Assembly (NCBI GenBank): GCA_937872895.1
Contig: CALMUP010000035.1
Location: forward strand, 85,781 to 149,780
Source: an uncultured Verrucomicrobiota bacterium
GTDB taxonomy: Bacteria > Verrucomicrobiota > Kiritimatiellia > CAIVKH01
Reading direction: 5' to 3'
Length of the DNA stretch: 64,000 bases
Position numbers and translations under genes: made by a program. Shown here piece after piece: positions 54,816 through 63,826 of the stretch. The notes under the pieces were generated by a model that searched no databases, was not told the origin of the DNA, and worked only from the letters and a program-made list of their open reading frames with translations. How positions within the stretch are numbered: the stretch's first letter is position 1; every line of letters starts with the position of its first letter.

Positions 54816-56230
54816 TCGCCTCGATCGGACTGGAAGTGCATGTGCAGTTGCGCACGAACACCAAGATGTTCTGCGGCTGCCCCAACCGCTACGGCGGCGA
54901 ACCGAACACCCACGTCTGCCCGGTCTGCCTCGGATATCCGGGGGCCCTGCCGGTGATCAACGCCGAGGCGGTCAGGCTGACCGTCATGACCGGCCTGCTG
55001 CTCGGCTGCCGGATCAACCTCAAGAACAAGTTCGACCGCAAGAACTACTTCTATCCCGACCAGGCCAAGAACTACCAGATCAGCCAGTACGACCAGCCGC
55101 TGTGCGAAGGCGGCCAACTCGAGATCCAGCTCAAGGACCGCACCAAGATCATCCGGATCACCCGCATCCACCTCGAGGAGGACGTGGCCAAGAACACGCA
55201 CTTCGGCGACGGCAGCGGCATCGATTTCAACCGCGCGGGCACGCCGCTGATGGAGATCGTCACCGAGCCGGACATGGACAACGAGGACGAGGCGTTCGCC
55301 TTCCTGACCGCGCTCAAGCAGATCCTCGCCTACGCCGACATCAGCGACTGCAACCTCGAGCAGGGCAACATCCGCTGCGACATCAACACCTCGGTTCGGC
55401 CGACCCGCGAAAGCCCGCTCGGCACCAAGGTCGAGATCAAGAACATGAACACCTTTCGCGGTGCGCACCGCGCGCTGGCCCACGAGATTCAACGCCAGAT
55501 TCGCGAGGTGCAGCGCGGCCGGGCCATCCCGCAGGAAACGCGCCGCTGGGACGACGATGCCGGCGTGTCATCGTCGATGCGCACCAAGGAATACGCCCAC
55601 GACTACCGCTACTTCCCCGAGCCGGACCTGCTGCCGGTCGAGTTGACGCAAACGCAGGTGGACACTTGGGCGGCGCTGCTGCCCGAGCGACCGCCCGAGC
55701 GCCGCGAACGCATGGTCCGCGACTACGGCATTCCCGACTACGATGCTGGCGTGCTGGCTGCCGACCGGGCCATCGCCGACTACTTCGAGAAGGCCGCCCG
55801 GTTGAGCGGGAAGGGCAAGGCCGTCTCCAACTGGATGATGTCCGAGATGATGCGCCTGCTCACCGCCACCGGACAGGAAATCGGCGCGGTCAAGATCACG
55901 CCCGAAGCTCTTGCCGCCCTGGTCGCCCTGGTCGAAGCCAAGACCATTAACCAACCGGCCGCCAAGGAAGTCTTTGCCGTGTTGTTCGAACAGGGCGGAG
56001 ACCCGCAGCAGATCGTCCAGGACCGCGGGTTGGTTCAGGTCAGCGACACCGGGGCCATTCAGGGATTGGTCGATCAGGTCCTCCGCGAGAACGAGCGCTC
56101 CGTCCAGGACTACCGGAGCGGCAAGGAAGCCGCCCTTCAATTCCTTGTCGGGCAGGTGATGCGTATCAGTAAAGGGAAAGCCAACCCGCAGTTGGCGAGA
56201 GAGTTGCTCCTCAAGGCAATCGGATCGTAA
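54812..56230 (+). CDS. gatB: Aspartyl/glutamyl-tRNA amidotransferase subunit B
   Basis: A 472-residue kinase-like subunit. [20 protein letters not shown] near the start with a zinc Cys set (CGCP and CPVCLGYPG), [20 protein letters not shown] near 72-91, and the C-terminal YqeY-like tail ([20 protein letters not shown]) match GatB. It phosphorylates Glu- or Asp-tRNA before amidation. Presence of GatCAB implies indirect Gln- or Asn-tRNA synthesis. About 110 bases follow before pilC, with a new promoter. Confidence 0.97.
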   Translation: MIASIGLEVHVQLRTNTKMFCGCPNRYGGEPNTHVCPVCLGYPGALPVINAEAVRLTVMTGLLLGCRINLKNKFDRKNYFYPDQAKNYQISQYDQPLCEGGQLEIQLKDRTKIIRITRIHLEEDVAKNTHFGDGSGIDFNRAGTPLMEIVTEPDMDNEDEAFAFLTALKQILAYADISDCNLEQGNIRCDINTSVRPTRESPLGTKVEIKNMNTFRGAHRALAHEIQRQIREVQRGRAIPQETRRWDDDAGVSSSMRTKEYAHDYRYFPEPDLLPVELTQTQVDTWAALLPERPPERRERMVRDYGIPDYDAGVLAADRAIADYFEKAARLSGKGKAVSNWMMSEMMRLLTATGQEIGAVKITPEALAALVALVEAKTINQPAAKEVFAVLFEQGGDPQQIVQDRGLVQVSDTGAIQGLVDQVLRENERSVQDYRSGKEAALQFLVGQVMRISKGKANPQLARELLLKAIGS

Positions 56231-56268
56231 CGAAGCGTTCGCACTCTAGCAAAAAACAAATAAAACGA

Positions 56269-56296
56269 TTGACCTCGCCTGTCGATGCACTATGTT
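56269..56296 (+). promoter_or_regulatory. Sigma70-type promoter for pilC
   Basis: TTGACC at 56269-56274 and TATGTT at 56291-56296 are spaced by 16 bases, with an A-rich UP-like stretch at 56250-56266 just upstream. It lies 44 bases before the pilC ATG. Confidence 0.65.
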
Positions 56297-56339
56297 GTTC
56301 TAGGCAGAGTGGAACCGAAAACGAGGGAAGTTTTTCGTC

Positions 56340-57626
56340 ATGCCGAAATACACGTATGTAGCTCTGGACGCCCGAGGCGCGGAAACGCGGGGCGAGATCG
56401 AAGCCGACAACCAGACGACGGCTCTGTCCAAGATACGTGAAAAAGGTATGTTTCCTACTAGCGTGAACGAGGCGACGGCCGCTTCAACACGTCCCGGCAA
56501 GGGTAAATCCGCCAGTCGCGGCAAAACGGCGGCTGGTTCCGGCGGTGGCCTGAAGAAGGAAATCAAACTTCCCGTCCTCTTCTCCCGCGTCAAGACCAAG
56601 GAACTGATGGTATTCACGCGCCAGTTGGCCACGCTGGTGGACGCCGGCCTGCCCCTGGTACGCAGCATGCAGGTGCTGGAGAAGCAGGAAAAGAATCCCG
56701 CGCTGAAAAAGGCGCTCGGCGAGATGGCCGACGCGATCCAGTCCGGCAGCACCTTTGCCGAGGCGCTCGCCCAGCATCCCAAGATCTACAACAAGCTCTA
56801 TGTCAACATGGCCAAGGCCGGTGAGGTCGGCGGCGTGCTGGACCAGGTGCTGGTCCGTCTCGCCGAATTCATGGAGAAGGCCCAGAAGATCAAGAACAAG
56901 GTCATGGGTGCGATGATGTACCCGCTGGTGGTCATGATCATGGCCCTCGGCATCCTGACCTTCCTGATGATCGTGATCATCCCGAAGTTCAAGGAGATCT
57001 TCTCGGAGCTGCTGGCCGGCCAGGCTCTACCCGGCCTTACCCAGTTGGTGATGAGCGCGAGCGAGTTGATGACCAAACGGCTCCCGTTCCTGGTTGTCGG
57101 GGTGGCCGGCGTGATCTTCCTCGGCAAGATGGCCGCGAAGACCAAGCAGGGTGCGTTGATCCTCGACCATGTGAAATTGAACATGCCGATCTTCGGCAAC
57201 CTCGTCCGCAAAACCGTGGTCGGTCGCTTCACCCGCACCCTCGGCACCCTGATGGCGTCCGGCGTGCCGGTACTCCAGGCGTTGAACATCGTGCGCGATA
57301 CCGCCGGCAACGAGGTGGTCGCGAAGGCGGTCAGCCAGATCCACGACGCGGTGAAGGAGGGCGAGAACATGGCCCCGCCGATCGAGGCCTCCGGCGTGTT
57401 CCCGCCGATGGTGGTCAGCATGGTCCAGGTCGGCGAGGAAACCGGCGAGCTGCCGGAAATGCTGATGAAGATCGCCGACAGCTACGACGACGAAGTGGAC
57501 AACGCCGTGGCCGGCCTGACCTCGGTGATCGAGCCGCTGCTGATCGTGTTCCTCGCCCTCGTGGTCGGTACGATCGTCATCGCGCTCTTCCTGCCCCTGA
57601 TCTCGATCATCGGCAACCTGAGCTGA
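56340..57626 (+). CDS. pilC: Type IV pilus/type II secretion inner-membrane platform protein PilC/GspF
   Basis: A 428-residue protein with two T2SF domains. KYTYVALDARGAETRGEIEA opens the N-terminus; a basic Gly/Lys linker occupies residues 45-75. The first domain starts ELMVFTRQLATLVDAGLPLV and includes VNMAKAGEVGGVLDQVLVRL; the second starts RFTRTLGTLMASGVPVLQAL and includes VSMVQVGEETGELPEMLMKI. Three hydrophobic helices lie near 195-220, 240-260 and 395-425. It connects the assembly ATPase to the pseudopilus or pilus. No ATPase gene is adjacent; a pseudopilin-like gene follows. Confidence 0.94.
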   Translation: MPKYTYVALDARGAETRGEIEADNQTTALSKIREKGMFPTSVNEATAASTRPGKGKSASRGKTAAGSGGGLKKEIKLPVLFSRVKTKELMVFTRQLATLVDAGLPLVRSMQVLEKQEKNPALKKALGEMADAIQSGSTFAEALAQHPKIYNKLYVNMAKAGEVGGVLDQVLVRLAEFMEKAQKIKNKVMGAMMYPLVVMIMALGILTFLMIVIIPKFKEIFSELLAGQALPGLTQLVMSASELMTKRLPFLVVGVAGVIFLGKMAAKTKQGALILDHVKLNMPIFGNLVRKTVVGRFTRTLGTLMASGVPVLQALNIVRDTAGNEVVAKAVSQIHDAVKEGENMAPPIEASGVFPPMVVSMVQVGEETGELPEMLMKIADSYDDEVDNAVAGLTSVIEPLLIVFLALVVGTIVIALFLPLISIIGNLS

Positions 57627-57682
57627 CATCCCGCGCTGCGCTTTCCGTTGGCCGCGCCGGACCTCTCTGCTACACTGCCATC

Positions 57683-58249
57683 ATGCCGTTGCGATTCGGT
57701 CATTGCCGTGGAGTATCACGGCCGGAAATCCTGCTCATCCTCTCCATCGTGTTGGGCGTATTGTCCCTGCTCGTCCCCGCGTTGCTCGATCTACGCATCC
57801 GGCGCGACACCCGGACCGCCTACCGGGACATCCGCCTGTTGATTGCCGCCGCCCAGGGCTTTAACCGCGAGTACCGGTTGTGGCCGGTTGTAGAACCTCC
57901 CGTCAAGGGCGATGCCCGTTTCGGGTGGCGGGAACCCAATGCCCGCGTCATCCGCGTCCTCGGTGCCGTTGCCGGGGATGGAAACGAAGGCCATCGTGGT
58001 AATCCTGCACAGGTGGACTTCCTCGCCGAGGCAGGTGAAGGCATGGCGCGTCTGCGGTTGAGCCCCACGGGTGAGGCCTTGGATCCATGGGGCCAACCCT
58101 ACCAGATGGTCTTCGATTCCAATTACGACTCGGTCTGCACGGTGGATAACAATCCGATCGGACCGGTTGTCGGGGCCGGCGTGATCATCTGGTCGTATGG
58201 CCCGGACAAGCGACCGGACACCGATGATGACGTGCGTTCATGGCGTTAA
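57683..58249 (+). CDS. Type IV pilin/pseudopilin-like protein with non-canonical prepilin motif
   Basis: A 188-residue protein. Its N-terminus has a Gly followed by VSRPE and then a long hydrophobic helix (ILLILSIVLGVLSLLVPALL), so Glu stands at +5 from the Gly as in prepilins, although the common F-T-L-I is replaced. The body has DTRTAYRDIRLLIAAAQGFN, then a globular part ending LDPWGQPYQMVFDSNYDSVC and IWSYGPDKRPDTDDDVRSW, which matches the C-terminal calcium-loop region of GspG-like pseudopilins. It is 56 bases after pilC and probably acts with it. Confidence 0.78.
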   Translation: MPLRFGHCRGVSRPEILLILSIVLGVLSLLVPALLDLRIRRDTRTAYRDIRLLIAAAQGFNREYRLWPVVEPPVKGDARFGWREPNARVIRVLGAVAGDGNEGHRGNPAQVDFLAEAGEGMARLRLSPTGEALDPWGQPYQMVFDSNYDSVCTVDNNPIGPVVGAGVIIWSYGPDKRPDTDDDVRSWR

Positions 58250-58458
58250 GGTCCGTTTGCTCCGATCGCGCGTACGGTATGCAGGATGATCAGGCCCAGG
58301 GCTACGAAACCCTCGATGACGGCAGCCTTCCGGACGTGTCGCGCCGGCCAAATACGGGCGAGTCGCGGCTCGAACCACAAGGCCGCACCGGCATCCAGCA
58401 ACAGGACAATGGCGATCCACAGCAGCATGTTTTTGACTCGCGTTTCCAAGCGGGACAT
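58246..58458 (-). CDS. Small two-helix membrane protein
   Basis: A 70-residue protein with hydrophobic segments at about residues 11-27 (LLWIAIVLLLDAGAALWF) and 46-61 (VIEGFVALGLIILHTV), and a basic loop between (RIWPARHVRKAA). GGATGG precedes its ATG. It ends at the pseudopilin stop and starts 13 bases from the divergent agmatinase-like gene. No family is recognised. Confidence 0.5.
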   Translation of the reverse strand: MSRLETRVKNMLLWIAIVLLLDAGAALWFEPRLARIWPARHVRKAAVIEGFVALGLIILHTVRAIGANGP

Positions 58459-58471
58459 TCAACCATCCGCC

Positions 58472-59530
58472 ATGAACGTACACGAAAAAATCGCCGCCTT
58501 CGATCCCAACGACCTCGGTCGCGCGGGTTCCAACCTGTTTGGTCTGCCGTTCACACCCGGTGAAGCCCGGGTGGTCGTGATTCCGGTGCCGTGGGAAGTC
58601 ACCGTCTCCTACGGCGGAGGGACGCTGCATGGACCCAGGGCGGTGTACAATGCCTCGAAGCAGGTGGACCTCTTTGATCCCTACCTGCCCGATGCCTGGA
58701 AGGTGGGCGTGGCCATGGAACCGATCCCGGTCCGCCTCGCCGCGACCAGCCGATCCCTGCGCGGCAAGGCCGAGCGGTACATCGCCAAGCTGGAGCGCGG
58801 GATCGACCCCGCGCGCGATCCCGCCATGCGCCGTACCCAGGCCGCCATCAACAACGCCTGTGCGGCGATGGTCGATGACGTGGAGCGCCGCACCGCGCGC
58901 CGGCTCGATCAAGGCAAGCTGGTCGCGTTGCTCGGCGGCGACCACTCGACGCCGCTCGGCTTCCTGAAGGCGCTCGCCGGCCGCCACCGCTCGTTCGGCG
59001 TGCTGCAGATCGACGCCCATGCCGACCTGCGCGATGCCTACGAGGGCTTTACGTATTCCCATGCCTCGATCATGTTCAACGCCCTGCGCATCCCGCAGAT
59101 CAAGCGGCTCGTCCAGGCCGGCATCCGCGACTACTGCCAGGCCGAGGCCGAACTCATCCGCGCCTCCAAGGGCCGTGTCGTGACCTGGTTCGACCGCGAT
59201 CTCAAGCAGCAGCTATACCGTGGCAGGACGGTTGCCGCCCTCCACCGCGCCATCGTGAGCAAGCTGCCGGACAAGGTGTATGTCAGCTTCGACATCGACG
59301 GTCTCGATCCGAAACTGTGCCCGAATACCGGCACCCCGGTGCCCGGCGGATTCGAGTTCGAGGAGGCGGTCCAGCTCGTGCAGGCGGTGGCCGACAGCGG
59401 CCGCACCATCATCGGCCTCGACATCAACGAAGTCAGTCCGCGCAAGGACGAATGGGACGCCAACGTCGGCGCCCGCCTGCTCTTCCGTCTGATCAACATC
59501 ATGGCGAAGTCGCACCGCATCCGGCCATGA
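58472..59530 (+). CDS. speB: Agmatinase/arginase-family ureohydrolase
   Basis: A 352-residue binuclear-manganese hydrolase. The metal ligands are in LLGGDHSTPLGFLKAL, LQIDAHADLRDAYEG (D-x-H-x-D) and VSFDIDGLDPKLCPNTGTPV (D-x-D-x-x-D-P), and GLDINEVSPRKDEWDANVGA follows as in SpeB-like enzymes. It is longer than typical SpeB (about 300) because of an N-terminal extension and an insert near residues 100-135. Agmatine or another guanidine compound is the likely substrate; the family cannot be split by eye. The gene is single. Confidence 0.88.
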   Translation: MNVHEKIAAFDPNDLGRAGSNLFGLPFTPGEARVVVIPVPWEVTVSYGGGTLHGPRAVYNASKQVDLFDPYLPDAWKVGVAMEPIPVRLAATSRSLRGKAERYIAKLERGIDPARDPAMRRTQAAINNACAAMVDDVERRTARRLDQGKLVALLGGDHSTPLGFLKALAGRHRSFGVLQIDAHADLRDAYEGFTYSHASIMFNALRIPQIKRLVQAGIRDYCQAEAELIRASKGRVVTWFDRDLKQQLYRGRTVAALHRAIVSKLPDKVYVSFDIDGLDPKLCPNTGTPVPGGFEFEEAVQLVQAVADSGRTIIGLDINEVSPRKDEWDANVGARLLFRLINIMAKSHRIRP

Positions 59531-59579
59531 GAGGACATGCCCCCCGCCACGCCCGTGACCGGGGGGCTCGGGCGGGCGA

Positions 59580-60938
59580 TCAACGGTTGTCCGCCGTCTC
59601 GGATAACTTGCCCCAGGCGCCGACCCCTTGCGAGCGAGCCTCCTGCTCCAGCCGCTTGAGCCGGGCCTGTTTGCGGTCGGCGTCCCGGCCGTCGATGGGC
59701 ATGCCGTACTGCCGCACCAGGCCTTCGCGGGTCAGCAGTTCATCGAGGTCGCCGTGTGACGTTTCCACCAAGGCGTAATACCGGGGCAGGGAACTGTTGC
59801 CGCGGGCATCCTCCCACCGCGTGTACACGGTGAACGATCCGGAGGCGAGCACGCTGGTGGTGAATTTCGCGGCCTCCCGGCCGAGCCGCACTGTATCCTT
59901 CTCGTCCAGCCGGAAGTAGCGGGCCTGGTCCTTGACCCGGTCCGGGAAGGCGTTGTCGGTTTCGGCGGCATCGACCAGGTAAAGCCGGAAGATGTATTCC
60001 TTTCCGTCATGGATCACATGGAAGGAATCGCCGTCGTTCGATCCGGTCTTCAGCAGCCGGCAGGACTCGAGCACGGTCCAACCCTTCTTGTCGCCGATGT
60101 CGGCCGCGATCGAGTCGGTTTTTTTCGCGGCGGTAACGCGCTGTGGCCGCACGCGGGCAAGGGCATGCGGATCGATGCCGGACAGCTGGCGCGCGAGGAC
60201 CTGGTCGGCCGGGGCGAGGCGGTTCAGCGCGATGCGCACCATGGCACCATCGGGTTGCTGCAGGACCACCATGTCAAAGACGCTTTGAATGAAGGCGGCC
60301 TCGATCTGCTGGCCCGACGCGCTGGTCCATGTGCGGAAGTCGGTGGAAAGCAGGATGGCCTCCGGGATCACGGCGGCGGTATCCTCGGGCACGGTCTCGG
60401 TCACCGGCCGGGCCAGGAAGCGCGCCCGCGCCTCCACCAGGTAGTCCGCCGTGGACGAGTGTCCCATCATCATGGCGAGATCGAAGGGGGTCAGGCCATC
60501 GAAGTCGGCCGCCACCGGATCCGCGCCGGCCTCGACCAGCAGGCGGCAGATTTCCGTGCGTCCGTCGCGGGCTGCGATGTGCAGGGCGGTATGGCCGTTC
60601 AGGTCGGCGAGTTTCGGGTCCGCCCCCCGCTCGAGCAGCGGACGGAGGAACAAGGTTCGCCCGTAGCGCGCGGTCTCGATCAGCGGGGTCGTCTGTTCGG
60701 CGCCGCGCAGGTTGATCAGGCTGGACGGGTCGGCGATCCAGGCGTCGAAGGCCGCCGCGTCGCTGACCCGGATCGCATCAAAGATATCCGGCTCGGTTTT
60801 CGCCGCCGGGGCCGGGGGCGTGGCGGCCGGAACGGGTTCGGGGGCACGCCGGTCGCACGCTGCGGCGATCAGCAGCAGTAGCGCCGCGCTGGCAGCGCGA
60901 AGGGCTGGGCTGGGATTAAAACAGGTCGCGTTGTTCAT
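59580..60938 (-). CDS. Lipoprotein with ankyrin repeats, SHD1-like and thermonuclease-like domains
   Basis: A 452-residue protein. Residues 1-28 form a lipoprotein signal (LLLLIAAAC, Cys 28), then a Pro/Ala linker. Four ankyrin repeats span about 60-170 (TPLIETARYGRTLFLRPLLE, GHTALHIAARDGRTEICRLL, GLTPFDLAMMMGHSSTADYL). Residues 200-260 resemble an SHD1 domain (FRTWTSASGQQIEAAFIQSV). Residues 290-450 look like a staphylococcal-nuclease fold (NDGDSFHVIHDGKEYIFRLY, DAAETDN, and LLTREGLVRQYG near the end). It would be a surface or periplasmic protein; nuclease activity is uncertain because the catalytic Arg/Glu set is only partly recognisable. It overlaps the SRAP gene upstream by 23 bases. Confidence 0.75.
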   Translation of the reverse strand: MNNATCFNPSPALRAASAALLLLIAAACDRRAPEPVPAATPPAPAAKTEPDIFDAIRVSDAAAFDAWIADPSSLINLRGAEQTTPLIETARYGRTLFLRPLLERGADPKLADLNGHTALHIAARDGRTEICRLLVEAGADPVAADFDGLTPFDLAMMMGHSSTADYLVEARARFLARPVTETVPEDTAAVIPEAILLSTDFRTWTSASGQQIEAAFIQSVFDMVVLQQPDGAMVRIALNRLAPADQVLARQLSGIDPHALARVRPQRVTAAKKTDSIAADIGDKKGWTVLESCRLLKTGSNDGDSFHVIHDGKEYIFRLYLVDAAETDNAFPDRVKDQARYFRLDEKDTVRLGREAAKFTTSVLASGSFTVYTRWEDARGNSSLPRYYALVETSHGDLDELLTREGLVRQYGMPIDGRDADRKQARLKRLEQEARSQGVGAWGKLSETADNR

Positions 60939-61590
60939 AGATGGTCACCGGTTCCAGCAGGGCGGCTCCTTCGGCGGAGGACCGGTTCACCCGGTCGCTG
61001 ACCGGATGGCAGGCCATGGCCGACGAGGGGAACGGTTGCAGCAGCGCCTTCAGGGTTTCCGGATGGACCTCCGGAGCGAGCCACAGCGACGCGCCGTCGG
61101 GATGCAGGATTACCGGCATGCGGTCATGCACCGGATGCATCACCTGGTTGGCCTCGGTGGTGATCACCACGGCGGCTGCGCCGGACGCTTCGGGTATCGG
61201 TGACCACAACCCGGCGATGGCGAACGGTGCGCGGTCGGTGCGGTAGAAGAAATACGGTTGCGGACGAGGAAGGCCGGCCCGTTTCCATTCGTAGAAGCCG
61301 TCGGCCCAGACCAGGCAGCGGCGGTGGCTGAACGCCTCGCGGAAGGAAGCCAGTCGATCCACCGTCTCGGAACGTGCATTGATCAGCAGCGATCCGCCGT
61401 CGCGGTGCGCCGGGGGGAAGCCCCAGGTCATGGGCGTAAAGGACGCCATGGAAGGATCGGTCATGGCCAGAAGCGGTTGGGTAGGGGCCACGTTGTAGCG
61501 GCCGACCAGGCCGGTCGGTACGTCCAGGCCGCCGAGCAGCGCCTTGATGCGTTCGGTGATCGACGAGGTGAGGACCAGTCTACCGCACAT
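60916..61590 (-). CDS. SRAP-domain protein (YedK/HMCES family)
   Basis: A 224-residue protein starting MCGRLVL, where Cys2 is the catalytic residue that forms a thiazolidine crosslink with abasic sites in single-stranded DNA. RYNVAPTQPLLAM near residue 31, the NARSETV motif near 78, CLVWADGFYEWKR near 98 with the active Glu, and MPVILHPDGASLWL near 160 with the His complete the family signature. It protects replication forks from abasic damage. The start overlaps the HAD gene by 11 bases; the ankyrin lipoprotein follows. Confidence 0.94.
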   Translation of the reverse strand: MCGRLVLTSSITERIKALLGGLDVPTGLVGRYNVAPTQPLLAMTDPSMASFTPMTWGFPPAHRDGGSLLINARSETVDRLASFREAFSHRRCLVWADGFYEWKRAGLPRPQPYFFYRTDRAPFAIAGLWSPIPEASGAAAVVITTEANQVMHPVHDRMPVILHPDGASLWLAPEVHPETLKALLQPFPSSAMACHPVSDRVNRSSAEGAALLEPVTIYEQRDLF

Positions 61591-62236
61591 CGGTGGCGTC
61601 TCCCGTAACCCAGGCTGCCGCGGCGGCCAGCGAGGAAAACACCGGGCATCCGGAGGCCTCCAGGCGACGCCGGGCCTGATGTCCGCCGCGGATGAGCAGG
61701 CAATCGGCACCGATGGAGCGGGCCACCTCCGCATCGTGCAACGTATCGCCGATCAAAGCGATCTTGCGCGACGCCGGCAGCTGCGCGCGCAGGACATGGG
61801 CCTGTTTGGTCTTGCCGCGCCCATAATGATCCGAGGCGCCCACGACATGCGTGAAATGCTGGTGCAGCCCGCGTTCACGCAGCACGGCGTCCAAGGTCAA
61901 CTGCGGGTAGGCCGACAACATCGCCTGCGCGATCCCGGCCTGTTGCAGCCGGGCGAGCGCCTTGCGGGTACCGCTGCGCAACCGGCAGGTATGCCGGGCC
62001 CGTTCGTATCCGGCCATGAACTGCGAACCCAGATGCTCGAAGGCATGGGTATCCAGCGCGAAGCCGATCCGCCGGTAGTACACCTCCACCGGGAAATCAA
62101 ACACGGCCTGGTAGCGATGCACGGAAAGGCGGGGCAACCCGGCCTCGGCCAGCAGGCTGTTCATCACGGTGCGGCAGAGCGTTGCATCGTCGAGCAACGT
62201 TCCATTCCAATCCCAGATGACCGTATCATAACGCAC
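61580..62236 (-). CDS. HAD-family hydrolase (phosphoglycolate-phosphatase-like)
   Basis: A 218-residue HAD phosphatase from a GTG at 62236 (GGGGTG upstream). Motif I is VIWDWNGTLLDD near residues 6-17, with Asn replacing the usual Gly in D-x-D-G-T (D-W-N-G-T, as in Gph-like proteins). Motif II is AMLSAYPQ, motif III includes GRGKTKQAHVL and motif IV is IALIGDTLHDAEVA. A helical cap lies between I and II. Substrate is unknown. It leads the leftward trio with SRAP and the ankyrin lipoprotein. Longer ATG starts extend over the divergent promoter and are less likely. Confidence 0.85.
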   Translation of the reverse strand: MRYDTVIWDWNGTLLDDATLCRTVMNSLLAEAGLPRLSVHRYQAVFDFPVEVYYRRIGFALDTHAFEHLGSQFMAGYERARHTCRLRSGTRKALARLQQAGIAQAMLSAYPQLTLDAVLRERGLHQHFTHVVGASDHYGRGKTKQAHVLRAQLPASRKIALIGDTLHDAEVARSIGADCLLIRGGHQARRRLEASGCPVFSSLAAAAAWVTGDATDVR

Positions 62237-62285
62237 AAGCAAACACCCCGCTGGAAACAACCGCGGCACATGGTACAGTAACGCC

Positions 62286-62873
62286 ATGAAACGTTGTCTG
62301 ACAATCCTGCTGTTGATCGTGGTGGCCTTCGTGGTGTTGGTGCGTTCACTTGACCGCACGCCCAAGGTTCCTGAAACCGATTACGCCGGGGCGATCAGCC
62401 GGACCGATCCCGTGGCGGTGCAACTGGGATCCGAAGGCGTCCCGGCGGCCGACCAGGTCTTCACCCGGTTCGGGTTGCTGTGGTCCAACCTCACCGCGGC
62501 CTCCGTGGCGGAGCATGCCACCAATGTCTATGCCGAGGCGGTGTGGTTCAACGACACCCTCAAGACCTTCGAGGGTCGACCGGCCGTGGCGGACTACCTG
62601 GACCAGACCGCGCGCCGTGTCGATGCCTGCACGGTGGAGATCGTCGATGTGGCCTCCTCGGGCGTGGAGTATTACGTCCGCTGGCGCATGACCGTGCTGC
62701 CCCCGGAAACCGATCCGGCCGATGCCTGGCGATCAATCGGCGTCACCCACATGCGTTTCGACCGCGAGGGCCGCGTACTCCTGCACCAGGATTACTGGGA
62801 TGCGGCGGGTGGTCTTTATGAACACCTCCCGGGAATTGGATGGATCCTGCGCAACATCCGCGCCCGCTTGTGA
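62286..62873 (+). CDS. Membrane-anchored NTF2/SnoaL-like protein
   Basis: A 195-residue protein with one N-terminal membrane helix (LTILLLIVVAFVVLVRSL). The body resembles the NTF2-like fold used by SnoaL-type proteins: NLTAASVAEHATNVYAEAVW, FNDTLKTFEGRPAVADYLDQ, VEYYVRWRMTVLPP and RFDREGRVLLHQDYWDAAGG. It is divergent from the HAD gene and probably faces the periplasm. No catalytic function is shown; many members bind small lipids or polyketides or are structural. Confidence 0.72.
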   Translation: MKRCLTILLLIVVAFVVLVRSLDRTPKVPETDYAGAISRTDPVAVQLGSEGVPAADQVFTRFGLLWSNLTAASVAEHATNVYAEAVWFNDTLKTFEGRPAVADYLDQTARRVDACTVEIVDVASSGVEYYVRWRMTVLPPETDPADAWRSIGVTHMRFDREGRVLLHQDYWDAAGGLYEHLPGIGWILRNIRARL

Positions 62874-62910
62874 TGCCCGCGCCTGCGTAACACGTATCGG
62901 ATGAATCGTG

Positions 62911-63606
62911 TTACGAGGCGAGATCGGCCATGATCGCGGCGTACGCGGCCGCCGGATCGTCCGCCTCCAGGATGGGCCGGCCTACCACCAGATGGGTCGC
63001 GCCCGCATCGCGGGCATCGCGCGGCGTACCGACGCGCTTCTGGTCACCGATGGTGTTCGAGGGCAGGCGAATGCCGGGGGTCACTATCAAGGCGTCCGGT
63101 CCCACGGCGGCACGGATGGCCGACGCTTCGTGCAGCGAACACACCACGCCGTCCACGCCGGCTTCGCGGGCCAGTACGGCCAACGCCACCGCCTGGTCGC
63201 GGGGGGAGCGGGCAACGCCGACCGCCTGCAGATCCGATGTGTCAAGGCTGGTAAGCACCGTGACGGCAAGGAGTTTTGTCGATGCATGGCCGCCTGCGCG
63301 GGCCGCCTGGACCGCCGCTTCCAGCATTGCTTTTCCGCCGCCTGCATGCAGCGTCAACAGATGGACCCGGTGCCGGGCGGCCGCGCTCACCGCGCGTTCC
63401 ACGGTGCGCGGGATGTCGTGCAGTTTCAGGTCCAGGAAGATGTTTTTCCCCAATGTTTGCAGGGGTTCCAGCACACCCGGGCCCTCCGCGCAAAACAGCT
63501 CCAGGCCGACCTTGTACCACGAAATCGCAGGGGGAAGCCGTTCTACCGTGGCGGCGAGAGACGGGCGATCCGGGACATCCAGCGCGACAATAACGGGGGT
63601 ATGCAT
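62911..63606 (-). CDS. pyrF: Orotidine 5'-phosphate decarboxylase
   Basis: A 231-residue enzyme that makes UMP in the last step of pyrimidine synthesis. The ATG at 63606 has GGAG upstream at good spacing. VIVALDVPDRPSL opens the barrel; KNIFLDLKLHDIPRTVERAV near 60-79 holds the catalytic Asp-Lys-Asp set. LLTLHAGGGKAMLEAAV, VTPGIRLP near 180 and LVVGRPILEADDPAAAY near 213 bind phosphate. It is a single gene. Confidence 0.95.
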   Translation of the reverse strand: MHTPVIVALDVPDRPSLAATVERLPPAISWYKVGLELFCAEGPGVLEPLQTLGKNIFLDLKLHDIPRTVERAVSAAARHRVHLLTLHAGGGKAMLEAAVQAARAGGHASTKLLAVTVLTSLDTSDLQAVGVARSPRDQAVALAVLAREAGVDGVVCSLHEASAIRAAVGPDALIVTPGIRLPSNTIGDQKRVGTPRDARDAGATHLVVGRPILEADDPAAAYAAIMADLAS

Positions 63607-63797
63607 AAAAAACTCCAATAATATCAAGGGTTCCGTGCGTGGATGGGCCACGAACCGCCGATCCGTCGCCCATCATGCCGCAGGAAGGCGTATGAGGGAA
63701 ACGCGATTTTGGGCAAAATTTCTTCACGCGTAAATGCCTTGTGGGCAACTTATTGCAAAACGGTGCCAATGATTGTTTGTTTTTTTATAATTCCCCG

Positions 63798-63826
63798 TTG
63801 ACTCTGAGAGGGGTGCGCCCTATTGT
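63798..63826 (+). promoter_or_regulatory. Strong sigma70-type promoter at the right edge
   Basis: TTGACT at 63798-63803 and TATTGT at 63821-63826 are spaced by exactly 17 bases, after a T-rich upstream stretch (63775-63790). No gene follows inside the window. Confidence 0.65.
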
